A stretch of DNA of 64,000 nt from Chondrilla cf. caribensis (taxonomy: Eukaryota > Porifera > Demospongiae > Chondrillida > Chondrillidae), in contig OZ026547.1 in the NCBI GenBank assembly GCA_964020155.1, positions 5,080,509 to 5,144,508 on the forward strand, in the 5' to 3' direction. Shown piece by piece: positions 1-12,173 of this stretch (position 1 is the first letter of the stretch; the number at the start of each line of letters is the position of its first letter). Position numbers and translations under genes: made by a program. The notes below the pieces were generated by a model. It was not told the DNA's origin. It ran no database searches and saw only the letters and a program-made list of their open reading frames with translations.

Positions 1-40
1 ACTAAAAGGCACACGATAAGGTTTATGTCCTACTTTCTTG

Positions 41-480
41 TTATTGTTCTGCAGTAAACTGAAAGAAGTAGCATAAATGAATTGCTATAGGTCGAATACC
101 TCCATCATTCTTCAATGCTAGTATGTTGGTGTCGAACAGTATAGGTCTGATCTTATGGTTAACCTTACTGGCTAGCACAAAATTTGTGAAACAGGTGAGT
201 GCTTGTTTCAGATGTATACCCCTTCTCCTGCGGATGGGATGGTCATATCCACGAGATGTTGAGGTCTGAGAAGGTCCGGGTCTCCAGCCGAACCCTTTGG
301 AAGTGACAATAGGGCATGCATCACTATATCTTGAGACACCTCCAAAGCTTTGACTCCATCAGGGGGTGTAGGGGAAGAGGAGGCTGGATGGGGAGGGGGT
401 GCTTGGACATAAGAGTTTCCACCGTCTCGATGTTGGGTACGGCGAAGGTGCCTTGGGAACAGGCAAGGCAGAAGGCACAT
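41..480 (-). pseudogene. Degenerate non-LTR-type reverse transcriptase fragment
   Basis: Read on the minus strand, a first open stretch (about 480 to 208) contains LLSLPKGSAGDPDLLRPQHL. This matches the well-known RT lead-in pattern of the type GSAGGxDGLRPQHL. After a stop and a frame change, the next frame (about 219 to 41) reads ALTCFTNFVLASKV and then ILALKNDGGIRPIAI, which matches the following RT blocks (LxxFxNxVLxGxVP, GGIRPIAVG). The frame change and in-frame stops show it is inactive. Only this short piece of the RT region is present, and the element runs off or decays at the window edge. The assignment rests on motif recall, not on a search. Confidence 0.7.
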
Positions 481-543
481 TTGTATTCGCTCTCCTCAAG
501 TTTGGTGGAAATACGTCTGGAAATGGCTTGTAATGATTAATTT

Positions 544-544
<1 letters not shown>

Positions 545-574
<30 letters not shown>

Positions 575-575
575 C
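545..575. repeat. (TA)n microsatellite
   Basis: Alternating TA run of about 15 dinucleotides directly upstream, in minus-strand sense, of the RT relic. Confidence 0.9.
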
Positions 576-2244
576 ACTATCCCCTAGTCAACCTTTCGAA
601 AAATGGCAACTCAGCATTGATTCTAACTTTCTGAGCTGTAATTCCCATTAATACAATGGTGAATGCTATAAAAATATACACAAGTCCTTTCTGGTTCTAT
701 ATTCTACCTGAGTATGAGAAATAATCATGAAAAGGCTTATCATAGAGACAGGATGCAGAAAATGGTGACATTTGACTGATTGCTGTAAATCGGCATGCTA
801 ATCTTCAGATAGACCTGGTTTCATACTTTCACCTTTACTGTGCCTGACCAAGTACAGCTCATTGGGAAACGTCTTAGCACTTGGCACTGACAGCGACATG
901 CTAACTTTATCGTTGAGCAAAGCTAGAAGCGCTCATAGGTTGCCTCAGGCCATGGAAACACGTTACAAACTCATCCCCACAAGCTCAAAACTTGTTAAAC
1001 CCCACATGATGAGGGCTTGAACAAGGGTCACAGTAAGGTAAGAGTTACATGACCATGTACACGTTCCTGTGTGCTTGCGTTCCTATGCATAACATACCAA
1101 AACACTGTCAAATTTGACCTCCGTAATAACACACTACAAAAAATGCTCTCACTTGCAGAAAACCCAGATGAAACCCCTAGGCTTTCATTGATTATAAAAA
1201 TTAATTTCAACCTTCACACTAATGTTCGATTTCTACCCAGGAGTGCCATATATAATATTATTATATGGTCCAAAAAATATTTCTTCAAAATATGGTTATG
1301 ATTCACTTTGCCCTGCCATCGCTACATAATATTTTACAATGATTAGCCTAAAGCTATCACAACATGCATGTATACTGTTTTCCACCAATCCATAAAGTTT
1401 AACATGAGAGCTTCTTCCCGCATTCGCTTGTATTATTGATTCAGCTGACGACAAACTTGAACATAACATGCTGAACATAACATTGCTGTATTTTATCTGT
1501 ATTTTATCTGACATCCCTTTCTCCTATGACAACCTACTGCATGTAACCTTCATTGCTATTTTGGTGGCACCAGTGGATCACAGTCCTGACAATTTGACAA
1601 ACAGCACCCACCCACTCCAAATACAGTTGTACACTGTCAAGTATCCTACGTGTATGTTTTTCTATTTCATGTGTCGTTTCTATTTTATGTGTTTCTCCAT
1701 TTCTTCCTTTTTGCAGAGTAGTGACACTAGTGTGTGACACTTGACAGAAATCGGGAGAGGTTTGGTGCACAAATTGGATCTATAAAATCCTTCCCAATGA
1801 TGAACAGATGACTTCAGATATGTGAGCACAATGTGAAAAAAACAGGAAAGACTTCTAAGTCCTGTCCAAAACTGAAATTTGTGATTATTGACTTAATAGT
1901 GCATTATAGAGATTGAAAACAAAGAGTATACACACAGGTATAACATGTGAGACTAGTGGGCGTCAACTAGAATTTGGTGGTTAAGGTGTTATGTAAACAA
2001 TTAAATCACAGGTAGTGTGGGCGAGTCACACGCAATCCGCATGATGATCAGCGATATTGAAACGCACGAAATGAAGTACGATCTCATAGCAGCAACCAAA
2101 CGTTTTTATACCTTTTATAGATTGTTGATTATTAAAATGTTTTCTTTGAGAAAGATTTGCCTCTTCTTATGCTTATTATGTACGAGAGACAGGGTCGTAC
2201 GAATTACATATTCATGCTTACGTAATCCGAACCTCGTGACAGTA
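576..2244. other. AT-rich spacer, no gene seen
   Basis: Short open frames of 60-90 codons occur on both strands, but none shows a recognisable domain, a splice-site pair or matching copies elsewhere in the window. This is the far 3' side of gene A. Confidence 0.6.
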
Positions 2245-2620
2245 ACGTGATCTGGAGGAGCATTCTGGGTTTTGTACATATTCAGAACTTTTCGGAGAAT
2301 GCGGAATTTTAGAGTGAAGCCCAGAGCTACGTATGCGTCGACATTGGGTAGATGAAGGGTAAAGCCAACTTTTCACCGGGGTGCTTCTTGATATTCGCTT
2401 CCGTTGTCAATATGTGACGGTTTATGTTTTTCACCTCTTACCGTAAACCGACAAAAACCGTCATATCTCAGGAATAGAAAAAGAAATCAACAAGCACCGC
2501 GGTGAAAGTTTAGGTGTCATTATTGCGAATGTTTCAAACTAGAAAGTTAAACTCGTGCCTTCCATAAAAAATTCCGCACTTCGAAGAAAGCCTTTTTCAT
2601 AGGTATGACGGCATGCCGAA
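2245..2620. repeat. Imperfect palindrome, foldback-type element (copy 1)
   Basis: The left arm CTTTTCACCGGGGTGCTTCT near 2369 is mirrored by AGCACCGCGGTGAAAG near 2493. Further out, ATGCGGAATTTT near 2298 is mirrored by AAAATTCCGCA near 2567. The centre lies near 2437. The arms resemble those of the palindrome at 15.1-15.4 kb (shared CCGTTGTC core and the same TTTTCAC arm start), so both probably belong to one family. CpG is denser here than around it. I could not fix the ends or a target-site duplication. Confidence 0.55.
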
Positions 2621-3422
2621 TATCTCCATCAAATGAGCAAAGTACAAACCATCCAAGGGATTGAAACATAGCTATAATGTATTAGAAGTGTTCAAACTAT
2701 TTGTTTGTGCATAAAACCGGTCCTGGAGGAAGGAAGAGGCAGAAAAAAAGGAGCAATTTTCGGGCGACCATTTTGTTTACGGAAAGGATCTCACATGTTG
2801 TACCTGCGCAGAGTATTTCTTTATCATTTGTAATAATAAGACTGTTCATGCCAATTGATTCCCATACTGATGTCCTGCACCACCATTGTAGCAGTAGCCA
2901 TTGATTGGACCCATTACCTGGTCCACTTGATTTGTAAATTCGACTATTACTTTCTTTTTTTATGGAAAGATGTGGTATAGCCTAAACATGTCCAGTTCAA
3001 GCGAATTATAACAGGAATCTAATTATAAATGACTAATGACAGAACTTTATATAATATAATAGTGACACAAGTTTTTGTACACACACACACACACACATAC
3101 ACAAAATAGTTACATGCATATGGTCCTGAGTGCCAAAAGATGAACAATGAAAGAATTTTTTCAATATATTTCATCATATTTTTCATTGAACAGTTTAATT
3201 TTCTGAAAAGGTCAATTTGGTATACTTCGAACATGCAGTACTAGTTTCCCCATTTAATACTTACACTAATAGAGTATTCAAAATAATCATTGATGATAAT
3301 TAATTTGCACTTGATTCTGCTAATTCTTCAACAGATTACAACAATTATGCACTATGGTTTATTTGTCATTCCTTTATGATGTGATTGCGATGTTTGTAAC
3401 TATGCTGTCAATCATGTAATTG
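2621..3422. other. 3' flank of gene A
   Basis: Contains a short (CA)8 run near 3078 and AT-rich sequence. No gene or clear polyadenylation signal was recognised. Confidence 0.5.
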
Positions 3423-3973
3423 TCATTTACCACGTACATTTTCATTATTTGTCCTTCCCTTTGGGAAATTTGAAGCAGGTGTTGCTGGACTTGCAGCAGG
3501 TGTTGGTGAACTTGCAGCAGGTGTTGGTGAGTTTGCAGTAGGTGTTGGTGAACTTGCCGAAGGTGTTGGTGAACTTGTAGCGGGTGTTGGTGAATTTATA
3601 GCAGGTATTTGAGAAATTGTTTCTCGTTTACCTCCTGGTTCACCCTTATCTCCCTTTGGTCCTTGATATCCTTGTGGTCCTGGTCTTCCTTTCACTCCTG
3701 GTTCACCTTTCTGTCCAGTATTCCCTGGTTGTCCTTTTTCTCCTCGTTCACCTTTTGTTCCATTAACTCCTCGATTTCCTAGCTCACCCTTTTCTCCCTT
3801 CATTCCTTTAAGTCCTCGCTCTCCTTTTTCGCCCCTATTCCCACGTGGACCTGGGTCTCCCTTTTCACCTATTGTTCCATTTACCCCATCCAGTCCCGGT
3901 GCTCCTTTAATCCCTTTTGGTCCAGGTGGACAATTGCAAACATCTTGTCGTCTAGTTCTTTCCGTGTGCTTAT
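3423..3973 (-). CDS. Gene A exon 2: collagen helix with Ser/Thr/Pro tail
   Basis: Minus-strand terminal exon. The acceptor (CTAACCAG at 3974-3981) joins phase 1 to exon 1 at 5130, giving a predicted 249-residue product. The order is a basic linker (HTERTRRQ), a Cys-Asn-Cys pair, then about 36 Gly-X-Y triplets with two Asn-Gly-Thr sequons and many KGE/RGE charge pairs. The helix ends at about 3640. What follows is unique in the cluster: about 60 residues built on repeats of SPTPA with many Ala, Ser and Thr, ending in NNENVRGK. Such a tail would suit dense O-glycosylation (inference). This is the only minus-strand member and it has one of the shortest helices. The collagen call is firm from the uninterrupted Gly at every third residue. 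Confidence 0.85.
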
Positions 3974-5129
3974 CTGGTTAGAAAACAATGAGTCCATATG
4001 AGCATATTATTAGATAGAATATGAGTTCCTACATATTCCCTGGACAATAAGGACATGCAGGTTATCCTTTATGTGAAATGAGTGATTGACGTTGACGTAA
4101 AAATTATTATATTAATATTATTTATAGGTAGATTATAGATGATATGATATATAGATGTATGTTGGAATTTGAACTTATTATTAGGCATGATCGCATGTGG
4201 CTATGGGTATGAAACAAGGTATCTGCATGGAGTATAAATTCTATAATATTCTACTCAGTGTGCGTAGTTTGGCATGGGTGTACATTTTCGTACACAATTA
4301 TTTACAGCTGCAGTGATATTTGAATTTGGAGTGCTTCCTAGTGATCATATTTGCATGCTCAAAGAGAAGAAACAGAGACAAGGAAGTGTCATTCTACTGT
4401 GACCCAGCAGTACAAAAAGATTGGGATCCACAGAATTGGAACTGAGGAAGACGACAATATATAATCCAGCTGGCTAGTATGTAGAGTTCGCTGGTAATAT
4501 ACACACTATCTACAACCTGCACAATGTCATACCAAATGGAAAAAGTCAGTCTCTGGTGAAAATAGACGAACTAATAACTTTAGTATTAGAATGCAGTGAA
4601 AGAGGTTCTGACATCGCTAGTTTAAATTACAAGAGGGTTAAGTTATACGACTACGACTTATACTAGTGCATAAGACTGTCAGGATAGATGAGTCCACGAA
4701 ATTGCTTGTTCTTAGATGGATATTTGTTCTTTGTGAACCTAAACTCTTGAATTTGAATTGAAGTTAATTACTATATTTAAGTAAGGGATTTTCTCAACAC
4801 AAATGGACATAATAGAAGAACTTCATAGGTTGTTCACAAAATGGCCTATTTCTAGTTTTCGGGTTTCATGAATTCCATAAGTGCACAAGCTCTATTCCAT
4901 CAAGTAACATGTCAGATTTTTACCTGCTAACAATGAAAATTGTGATGGAATTTGAGCACAAGAGATTTGCCTAAGATAAGAAATCCTTGAAGGTCATTAC
5001 TTTCAATTTGAAAGGAAAAGGGGCAGGCAAGAACTTCTGTTGTATGGCACAGTCAACAGGAGGATAGTCCCAGCAAACAGGCATGAAGAGTAGGGATTTC
5101 AGTTATTATTTGCATCTCAACAATCTCAC
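3974..5129 (-). other. Intron 1 of gene A
   Basis: A GT-AG intron of 1156 bp between the coiled-coil and collagen exons. No repeat or nested gene was recognised in it. It is the shortest complete intron in the cluster. Confidence 0.75.
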
Positions 5130-5328
5130 CTTTCATTTCAAGTATTTGTAGTCTCATCTCCAGCTGTTGAATGATTTGGTGAAGTGACTTGATTTCGTCT
5201 TGTTGCTCCATCACTTTATCTTCCAGTTGTGAAAATTCCTTTTGCCAATCAGTGATACCCCCCATACTGGTAGTCACCACACAAAACAGAAGAGTCACTT
5301 GTACAAAGACCTGAATGCTTGGAGCCAT
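5130..5328 (-). CDS. Gene A exon 1: signal peptide and coiled coil
   Basis: This 199-nt exon is the family signature. The ATG at 5328 aligns with the start of all other copies and lies 33 bp beyond the conserved TTGTGGT near-palindrome. Residues 1-24 form a signal peptide (hydrophobic VFVQVTLLFCVVTT, likely cleavage near SMGG). Residues about 30-64 make five heptads with F/L, V, I, I and L at the core positions, which predicts a coiled coil able to trimerise collagen chains. The exon stops after AAAG at a GTGAG donor (phase 1). Reading through the donor would give a stop after 24 further codons. Compared with the others, KR before the last heptad is MR and the end is QILEMKG. Confidence 0.85.
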
Positions 5329-5360
5329 AACTTTAGTTCCAGTTGGTACTCAGTGCTAGT

Positions 5361-5437
5361 TTGTGGTCACCACAACAGAACAGGCTGTGTTATATTCATT
5401 GAACAACAGGACCAAATTTAATGATATTCATTGTGTA
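5361..5437 (-). promoter_or_regulatory. Gene A core promoter module
   Basis: Read on the minus strand: ACACAATGAATATCATT (5437-5421), a weak TATA-like GAATATAA (5397-5390), then TTGTGGT-g-ACCACAA (5375-5361), then the ATG at 5328. The order and spacing agree with the plus-strand copies, so the module was inverted together with the gene. Confidence 0.6.
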
Positions 5438-5654
5438 TTGTAGGTATGCTCAATGAATATCTATTTGAATGGTGGTTTCCAGTTACAGACAATAGCAAGT
5501 GACATGAGAACCACATGCCTCTACACCACATAAAACATGGAATACTAAATAATGCTTTGGCATTGAACAACTTCTCTGATACTGTACTAGAAGGTTTCGA
5601 ATGTCTGTCAAGTCACTCTCACCATAATATTAGAGAGATTAAATATGACAATAT

Positions 5655-6132
<478 letters not shown>

Positions 6133-8084
6133 CTAGTAACAATTGAAACAGTGTCCACTAAGACTTGTGTTTTTGCTGTGGAACTGTGACAAACCTGAGA
6201 TCAAAAATTTGTTATTGGTTATGTCTGTGGTAACTGATTGAGGGATGCATGATTGCATGACTAATGAAATAACTGTATGTCCTCACATTATTGAATTAGT
6301 TACACTCTAAAGATAGTGGAGACCAAATACACACCAAAACCTGTGGGAAAAGTCTTCCACAAATGGTGATACTATCCTACCTATCCTACGAGGTTGGACG
6401 GCACATGATAAAGTGGAAGGTCATTATATGATTCTTATGATGAATATGTTTAATAAGTGATGAATGTAATTATGTGGGTTTCCTGTTATCAGTGGGGAAC
6501 CTGATAACAATTTCATTGTATAGTAACCATGACAACAAGAGGACACAACTGACCAAGCATACCCATAAGATTCCTTTGCCTTGCGATGGTGGCCACATGT
6601 CAGTTTGAGGTCTCCCTAGATTTCCATTTCTAAGGATCATTACAGTTTAGCTGAAGATTGATGAATACATTATTTCCACCACTAAATTGAACTAAACAGC
6701 ACAAGATAAGGCCCATGTCTTACTGTCTTGTTATTGCATTGCAGTAAACTGAAAGAAGTAGTCTTATTTCTAACAGCTGATAATTCTTGCCAATCCTTGT
6801 TTCTGGGATGTAGTGTTATAGAGGAGATTGTAGCTGTAGTGAATTTTTACAATCCATATTGTATATATTTAAATGAGCTTGTTCCTCATGCTTTGCTACC
6901 TTTATTATTATGACTGCCTTATTGTACACACTTTAGTATATGTGAGTAGATCTGAGAAAAGGAATGATTTCCCACATTCCTCCAAACTTTCATCACTGAG
7001 CTTGAATATGATGTTTTGGTAATTCAATAGCTTTTATAATTATTCCATTTCAAGGACACTTTGTATGCATGATAACTCATGCGACATTAATGTATAACAT
7101 GTTATATAAACATGTATACATAATATGTTGTATATATATAATATATATTATTATAATACTACTACAGAAATATTTTAATTATTGTCATCAGTCGAAGAAT
7201 ACTTATTAAACTACATTATGATATATATATATATATAGTCTTTTATATAATAATAATCGGGTTGGTCAACTTTCAAAAGCTTTCGAGTTATTACAATTTC
7301 CTATGTAATGCTTATGCGCTGCATTGTGTTCATGATTCCACCTACATATCCACAACAATTTTGCTTGATCATGCTTCAGGACACAATAGATTTCATAGTA
7401 TATGCTTCTACGGGCATTTTATAGCAGACTTGAATCATGGAAATTCATAAATATGTGAAGTTCTTCACATAACAAGGGTAAGAAAATGGCTGTGACCTTC
7501 AAGTGCACATGGTGTAGTGCAATATACTTCTTGCACTACGTTTACCTGTCCATTAGGAGTGTTAGCACGAGTACTCAACTACTAAATTAAATTAATGCTT
7601 ATTTTGTCTTCACATGATACGCAACTGCACTACATGTGCTTAGCTCCTGTAACATGGAAGAGACATTATGCGCAGAATGTATTTTTTGTATGGTAGTTTC
7701 ATCACTACAATATAAAAATGACCTTTAGAAAGAGTAGGCAGGTCCACAAGGAACTCCTTGAAATGGCAAAGAAACTGGTGATGTTGATGATACTTGATCC
7801 ACTAGTACCACAGACAACGAGGAGCACCATGTGATGTTGAGGTTAAGAGTGAGTATTTTTTCTAGGGATTAAGTGAAGCCTAGAAAATATTAAATAAAAT
7901 TATGAGAAGACATACAGTTATTTGATTAGTAATCATGCATGACCTACTAATCAAATTGCAATGGACATAACAAGTCATGTATAATTCATTTACAAGGTAT
8001 ATCACTGGAAATTGGAGACCTGCCATTAAGGTATGGCAATACATACTTCCATCCCAAATGTAACCCAAACTAAAGATCTGAAGG
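6133..8084. other. Spacer between divergent genes A and B
   Basis: Positions 6697-6765 repeat sequence found at 5-70, the end of the RT relic. From about 7310 to 7660 the sequence is paralogous to the upstream regions of D (29.0-29.4 kb) and, more weakly, of E, F and G. It therefore marks the left edge of the duplicated unit. AT-rich runs lie at 7130-7250. No coding sequence is supported. Confidence 0.6.
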
Positions 8085-8340
<256 letters not shown>

Positions 8341-8459
8341 ATTGAATCAACTTGTTTACTACAGAACAGAATTCCTAAGGATTCATATGAAGTATGAAGT
8401 TCTCGTATAAATGATTCCCATTCTCAGTTGATATCAATAGAAAGCATCATACCAGGCTC

Positions 8460-8494
8460 TACAAAAACTGATTGCTTGATTGTGATAACCACAA
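8460..8494 (+). promoter_or_regulatory. Gene B core promoter module (reduced)
   Basis: TACAAAAA at 8460 takes the place of the TATA box, and TTGTGATAACCACAA at 8480-8494 is the near-palindrome. The AATGAATATCATT block present in every other copy is missing here: sequence jumps from GATATCAATAGAAAGCATC to the TATA-like box. Gene B may therefore be expressed differently (inference). Confidence 0.5.
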
Positions 8495-8536
8495 ACTAGC
8501 ACTGAGAAATTGCCACTATTGACTGGAGATACAGTT

Positions 8537-8735
8537 ATGACTCAAGGTATTCAGGTCTTTGTACAAGTGGCCTTTTTGTCCTGTATGGTGACTACCTGTA
8601 TGGGGGGAATCACTGAATTGCAAAAGTCATTTTCACTACTTGAAAACAAAGTGAATATGCAACAAGAAGAAATCGAGTCACTTTACCAGATGATAGAACA
8701 GTTGGAAAAGAGGCTGGAACCACTTGAATCAAAGG
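8537..8735 (+). CDS. Gene B exon 1: signal peptide and coiled coil
   Basis: Encodes MTQGIQVFVQVAFLSCMVTT, then CMGG and a heptad region ending RLEPLESKG. An in-frame ATG 27 bp upstream exists, but the start at 8537 matches all paralogues in position. The donor is AAAGG|GTGAG, phase 1. There is an extra Cys near the signal cleavage site (TTCMGG), shared with gene C. Exon 2 starts at 11140. Confidence 0.85.
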
Positions 8736-11139
8736 GTGAGTTTTGAAAAATACAAGATACAAATACAACATGCAGTCTCTACTCTTCATGCCTCTTAGTC
8801 CAGACCACCCTCCTGTTGAGAGTTAATTGGTTTACTTCATTGTACAATGTCACTCTATGTTGGTAAGTGACATGGAAATACATATGAAATGGAGAAACTC
8901 ATTCCAAGCATTTATGAACTGGTAATTTGATATACAGGCATAAAACACATGGTGTGGCTATTAACACAATTTACATATGCCGCAAAAAAACGGAAGTGTC
9001 TATTGGAATTGCTCACCGTTTATCTCAATGATAATAATTACATGATTGTGCCTCGACGTGATAATCGTTTTAGCATTCTACCAATCTAATCTTCAACCTT
9101 GTTAAAATATAATTTTTATTTATTCCCTTATCAAAACACTGCAAATTACTAAAACGAAGACAAATGGGTGATTCTCAACAAACTAACGGAAATTCATAAC
9201 AATAAGGCTCATTACCAAATGCCATTCCACGAAAAGTTGTCACATTTACTGGCCAACCTGTGTGCACTATGAACTAAAAAAACTGGCACGTTCTGCTGTC
9301 GTCTAGTGTGCCCATTTGTATTATTGGGCAGCTCTTTCTTTTTTGTTACTGTTCAAATGGTGTTTTCAGGATACCATCTGAACCACAGTTGCAGGCTCTC
9401 TTACTTGAAGTGAATTTCATTAATTTCCCTTCGTGGAATACTCTTAGGTTTGCTGAATAAGATACAGTTCACGTGAATGTCAAACATCTATCCAACCACT
9501 CTCATTACTTAGAGCAAATATGACAGCATTCCACCAAAACTTATTGAACAGATATGGAGTACTTAAAATTATCTTTGCTTTTTTTTATTATTATTTCCAT
9601 TAAACATATACAATGCTATGAACATTAAAGAACTATATCAAGAATTGATTCAAAATGTAACCACAAAGGTTATATTGTTTCTTGCCATAATAACTCTTGC
9701 TGCATATAAGCGGGTTTTCTATTTCTGACCTCAAACTTAATGTATTACTTAGTGTACTCAAGAATTTCATACAGTAATGCAGCAACTTCTAAGCATGCAT
9801 GGGAGGATCATTTCTCATCCTATACATTGATCCAGGTGTAACTATAAGGCCCATTACAATACAAGACAAGAGGATTTAGGCATTTACCTAGGGTGCCTGC
9901 GAAAAACTGTGGCACATATTATATGGTGTAGGTTTCATAGATAACACTTCTGATTTCATAGATGTGTTTAAAAAGGAATTAGGATTAGATAAATGTTGCG
10001 GGGCTGTCATCCTGCATCCAGAATTAATAGAGGTTATAAAGACCCTTACTGATAATATTATTATTATGTTTGGTAAACTATATGTAATAACTATGCAAAT
10101 TCCATTCAAATATTTTTGTGAAATATTTAACTACAATACGTGTGTACAATGTGCAGATCCCAGGCTACATAATACATACATGTATGCAATCTTGGAAATG
10201 AAAATTTCATTATGACATATTAATTATTGCAAATGACTGTGAAACACAGCAGGGGTGCCAAATTAGATGTCTCCAACAATGAAGCGTCATCATAATCGAC
10301 AAACAAGCACTTCGATTTATCTAGCTGTTTTACCATTGTTCATTATTCTCTATTAGAATAAATATTCAGCCTGTTCAATTTTCATTCGGCAGTGTGCAGT
10401 ACTTTGATCAACAATATTGAAACTCCTCAAAAGATTACACGGGTTCTTTGTCTTCAATTCATGAAACTAATGAGGTTAAAACACACAATATAATATCCTA
10501 AGGAGCACAACATCGAATTATCCCTCAAAAATTGACCTTAAGATTAGCCCAAACTTTGGAAGCAGATTGCAATATGGGGTCATAAACTGACCCTTTATGT
10601 TCATCATACTAATGCAGTTCAATTTGCAATAGTAAACTGCATGTTATATACGTTAAATTTCATTATACAAACATAACAGTGTGATATTTGACAAGGTTCT
10701 AGACTACTTTCAGAGCTATTTGTCAAGCATCTACCAAACTTGCATATATATTCGTTGAGCCAAGATAGTACAAGTTTCCCTGAAGATAATATCCAATGGT
10801 TGGCTATATTGTGTATGCTATGTTGATATACTTACCAGCAATGTAGATTTTGCCACCATTTATGCATAAAATACTCTCAGAACTCAATGTCAAAATCCAC
10901 CAAAGAACTACAAAATTTTATAGCAAGCTCAGATGAATCCTTTTCCAAGAATGTATGAACTAGTACATGTATAAAAATCAAATGACATCATATATCAGAA
11001 AATGAACCAAATTCCCATGCAGGAAAATCTGTCTCTGTTGTTCCAGAGATATGGGAAAACTAGTATTAATATAGAATACAGTGTGTGCAAGTCCATATAT
11101 TATCATGTTTGCTAATTGGACTTATTGTTGTTTAAACAG
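8736..11139 (+). other. Intron 1 of gene B
   Basis: A GT-AG intron of 2404 bp, ending GTTTAAACAG. It contains an open frame of unknown meaning at 9892-10215. The last part (about 10.7-11.1 kb) is recognisably paralogous to the intron of D. Confidence 0.75.
9892..10215 (+). other. Unidentified open frame inside intron 1 of gene B
   Basis: 107 codons are open after a TAG at 9889. The first half reads like protein (WHILYGVGFIDNTSD, then FKKELGLDKCC, then ILHPELIEVIKTLTD). The second half is AT-rich and reads like intron. There is no upstream ATG before 10066 and no clear splice pair. I do not recognise a family. It may be a decayed exon, a fragment of a mobile element, or chance. Confidence 0.2.
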
Positions 11140-12173
11140 ATGAACTCCTGGAAAGAACTAGACGACAAGGTGGTTGCATTTGTCCACCTGGAGAAAAAGG
11201 CAATACAGGAACACCGGGAATGAATGGGATAAATGGAACAAAGGGTGAAAAGGGAGGCACAGGTCCACATGGGGAAAGGGGTGAAAAGGGACAGCTAGGA
11301 CTGCCAGGATCTCCAGGACCACAAGGCATTAATGGAACAAAAGGTGAACGAGGAGAAAAGGGACAACCAGGAAATGTTGGACAGAAAGGTGAACTAGGAC
11401 CAAAAGGAAACACAGGAGTGCCAGGACTTAATGGAACAAAAGGTGAGCAAGGACAAACAGGACATATGGGGAATAATGGGCAGAAAGGTGAACCTGGACA
11501 GAAAGGAGACACAGGAGTGCCAGGTGTTAATGGTACAAAAGGTGGAAGAGGAGAGAAAGGAGAGCCAGGTGCAAAAGGAGACAAGGGAAAGCGAGGGCAA
11601 ACAGGAAAGCCAGGAATGTCAGGACCACAAGGACTTAATGGAACCAAGGGAGAAAAGGGTGGACCAGGAATGGATGGAAGAAAAGGTGAACTGGGAGAAG
11701 AAGGACAACCAGGGAATACTGGGCAGAAAGGTGAACCAGGACTGAAAGGAGGGCAAGGTCCAAGAGGAGACAAGGGAAATCAAGGGCAAAAGGGAGAGCC
11801 AGGAATGCCAGGACCACAAGGACTTAATGGAACCAAGGGAGGAAAGGGTGAACCAGGAAGGGACGGAAGAAAAGGTGAACTGGGAGAAGAAGGACAACCA
11901 GGGAATACTGGGCAGAAAGGTGAACCAGGACTGAAAGGAGGGCAAGGTCCAAGAGGAGACAAGGGAAATCAAGGGCAAAAGGGAGAGCCAGGAATGCCAG
12001 GACCACAAGGACTTAATGGAACCAAGGGAGAAAAGGGTGGACCAGGAATGGATGGAAGAAAAGGTGAACTGGGAGAAAAAGGACAACCAGGGAATGCTGG
12101 GCTGAAAGGTGAACCAGGACTGAAAGGAGAGCAAGGTCCAAAAGGAGACAAAGGAAAGAAAGGGGAAAAGTGA
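11140..12173 (+). CDS. Gene B exon 2: long collagen helix
   Basis: The longest helix in the cluster (exon of 1034 nt, product about 410 residues). It opens with ELLERTRRQGG and Cys-Ile-Cys-Pro-Pro, then Gly-X-Y continues without a break to the stop. There is no Cys in the tail, which ends GDKGKKGEK. Seven Asn-Gly-Thr sequons are present. From about 11635 a 63-residue block (189 bp, 21 triplets, starting at NGTKGEKGG) is repeated almost exactly, with a third partial copy, so the helix has recently grown by whole-triplet duplication. Two GPRGDKG segments carry an RGD tripeptide inside the helix. The antisense open frames with many Pro or Ser/Phe are shadows of these repeats. Confidence 0.88.

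Noticed and set aside
8736..8800. In-frame read-through of the exon 1 donors giving short coiled-coil proteins
   Set aside because: The frames end within 3-60 codons in copy-specific ways and the GT donor is conserved in all copies. An intron-retained form cannot be excluded but has no support.
11132..11773. Antisense frames rich in Pro, Ser and Phe opposite the collagen exons (also at 19684, 32136, 40051, 40194, 52824)
   Set aside because: Mirror images of Gly-X-Y codons. The sense strand has the conserved acceptor, linker and exon partner.
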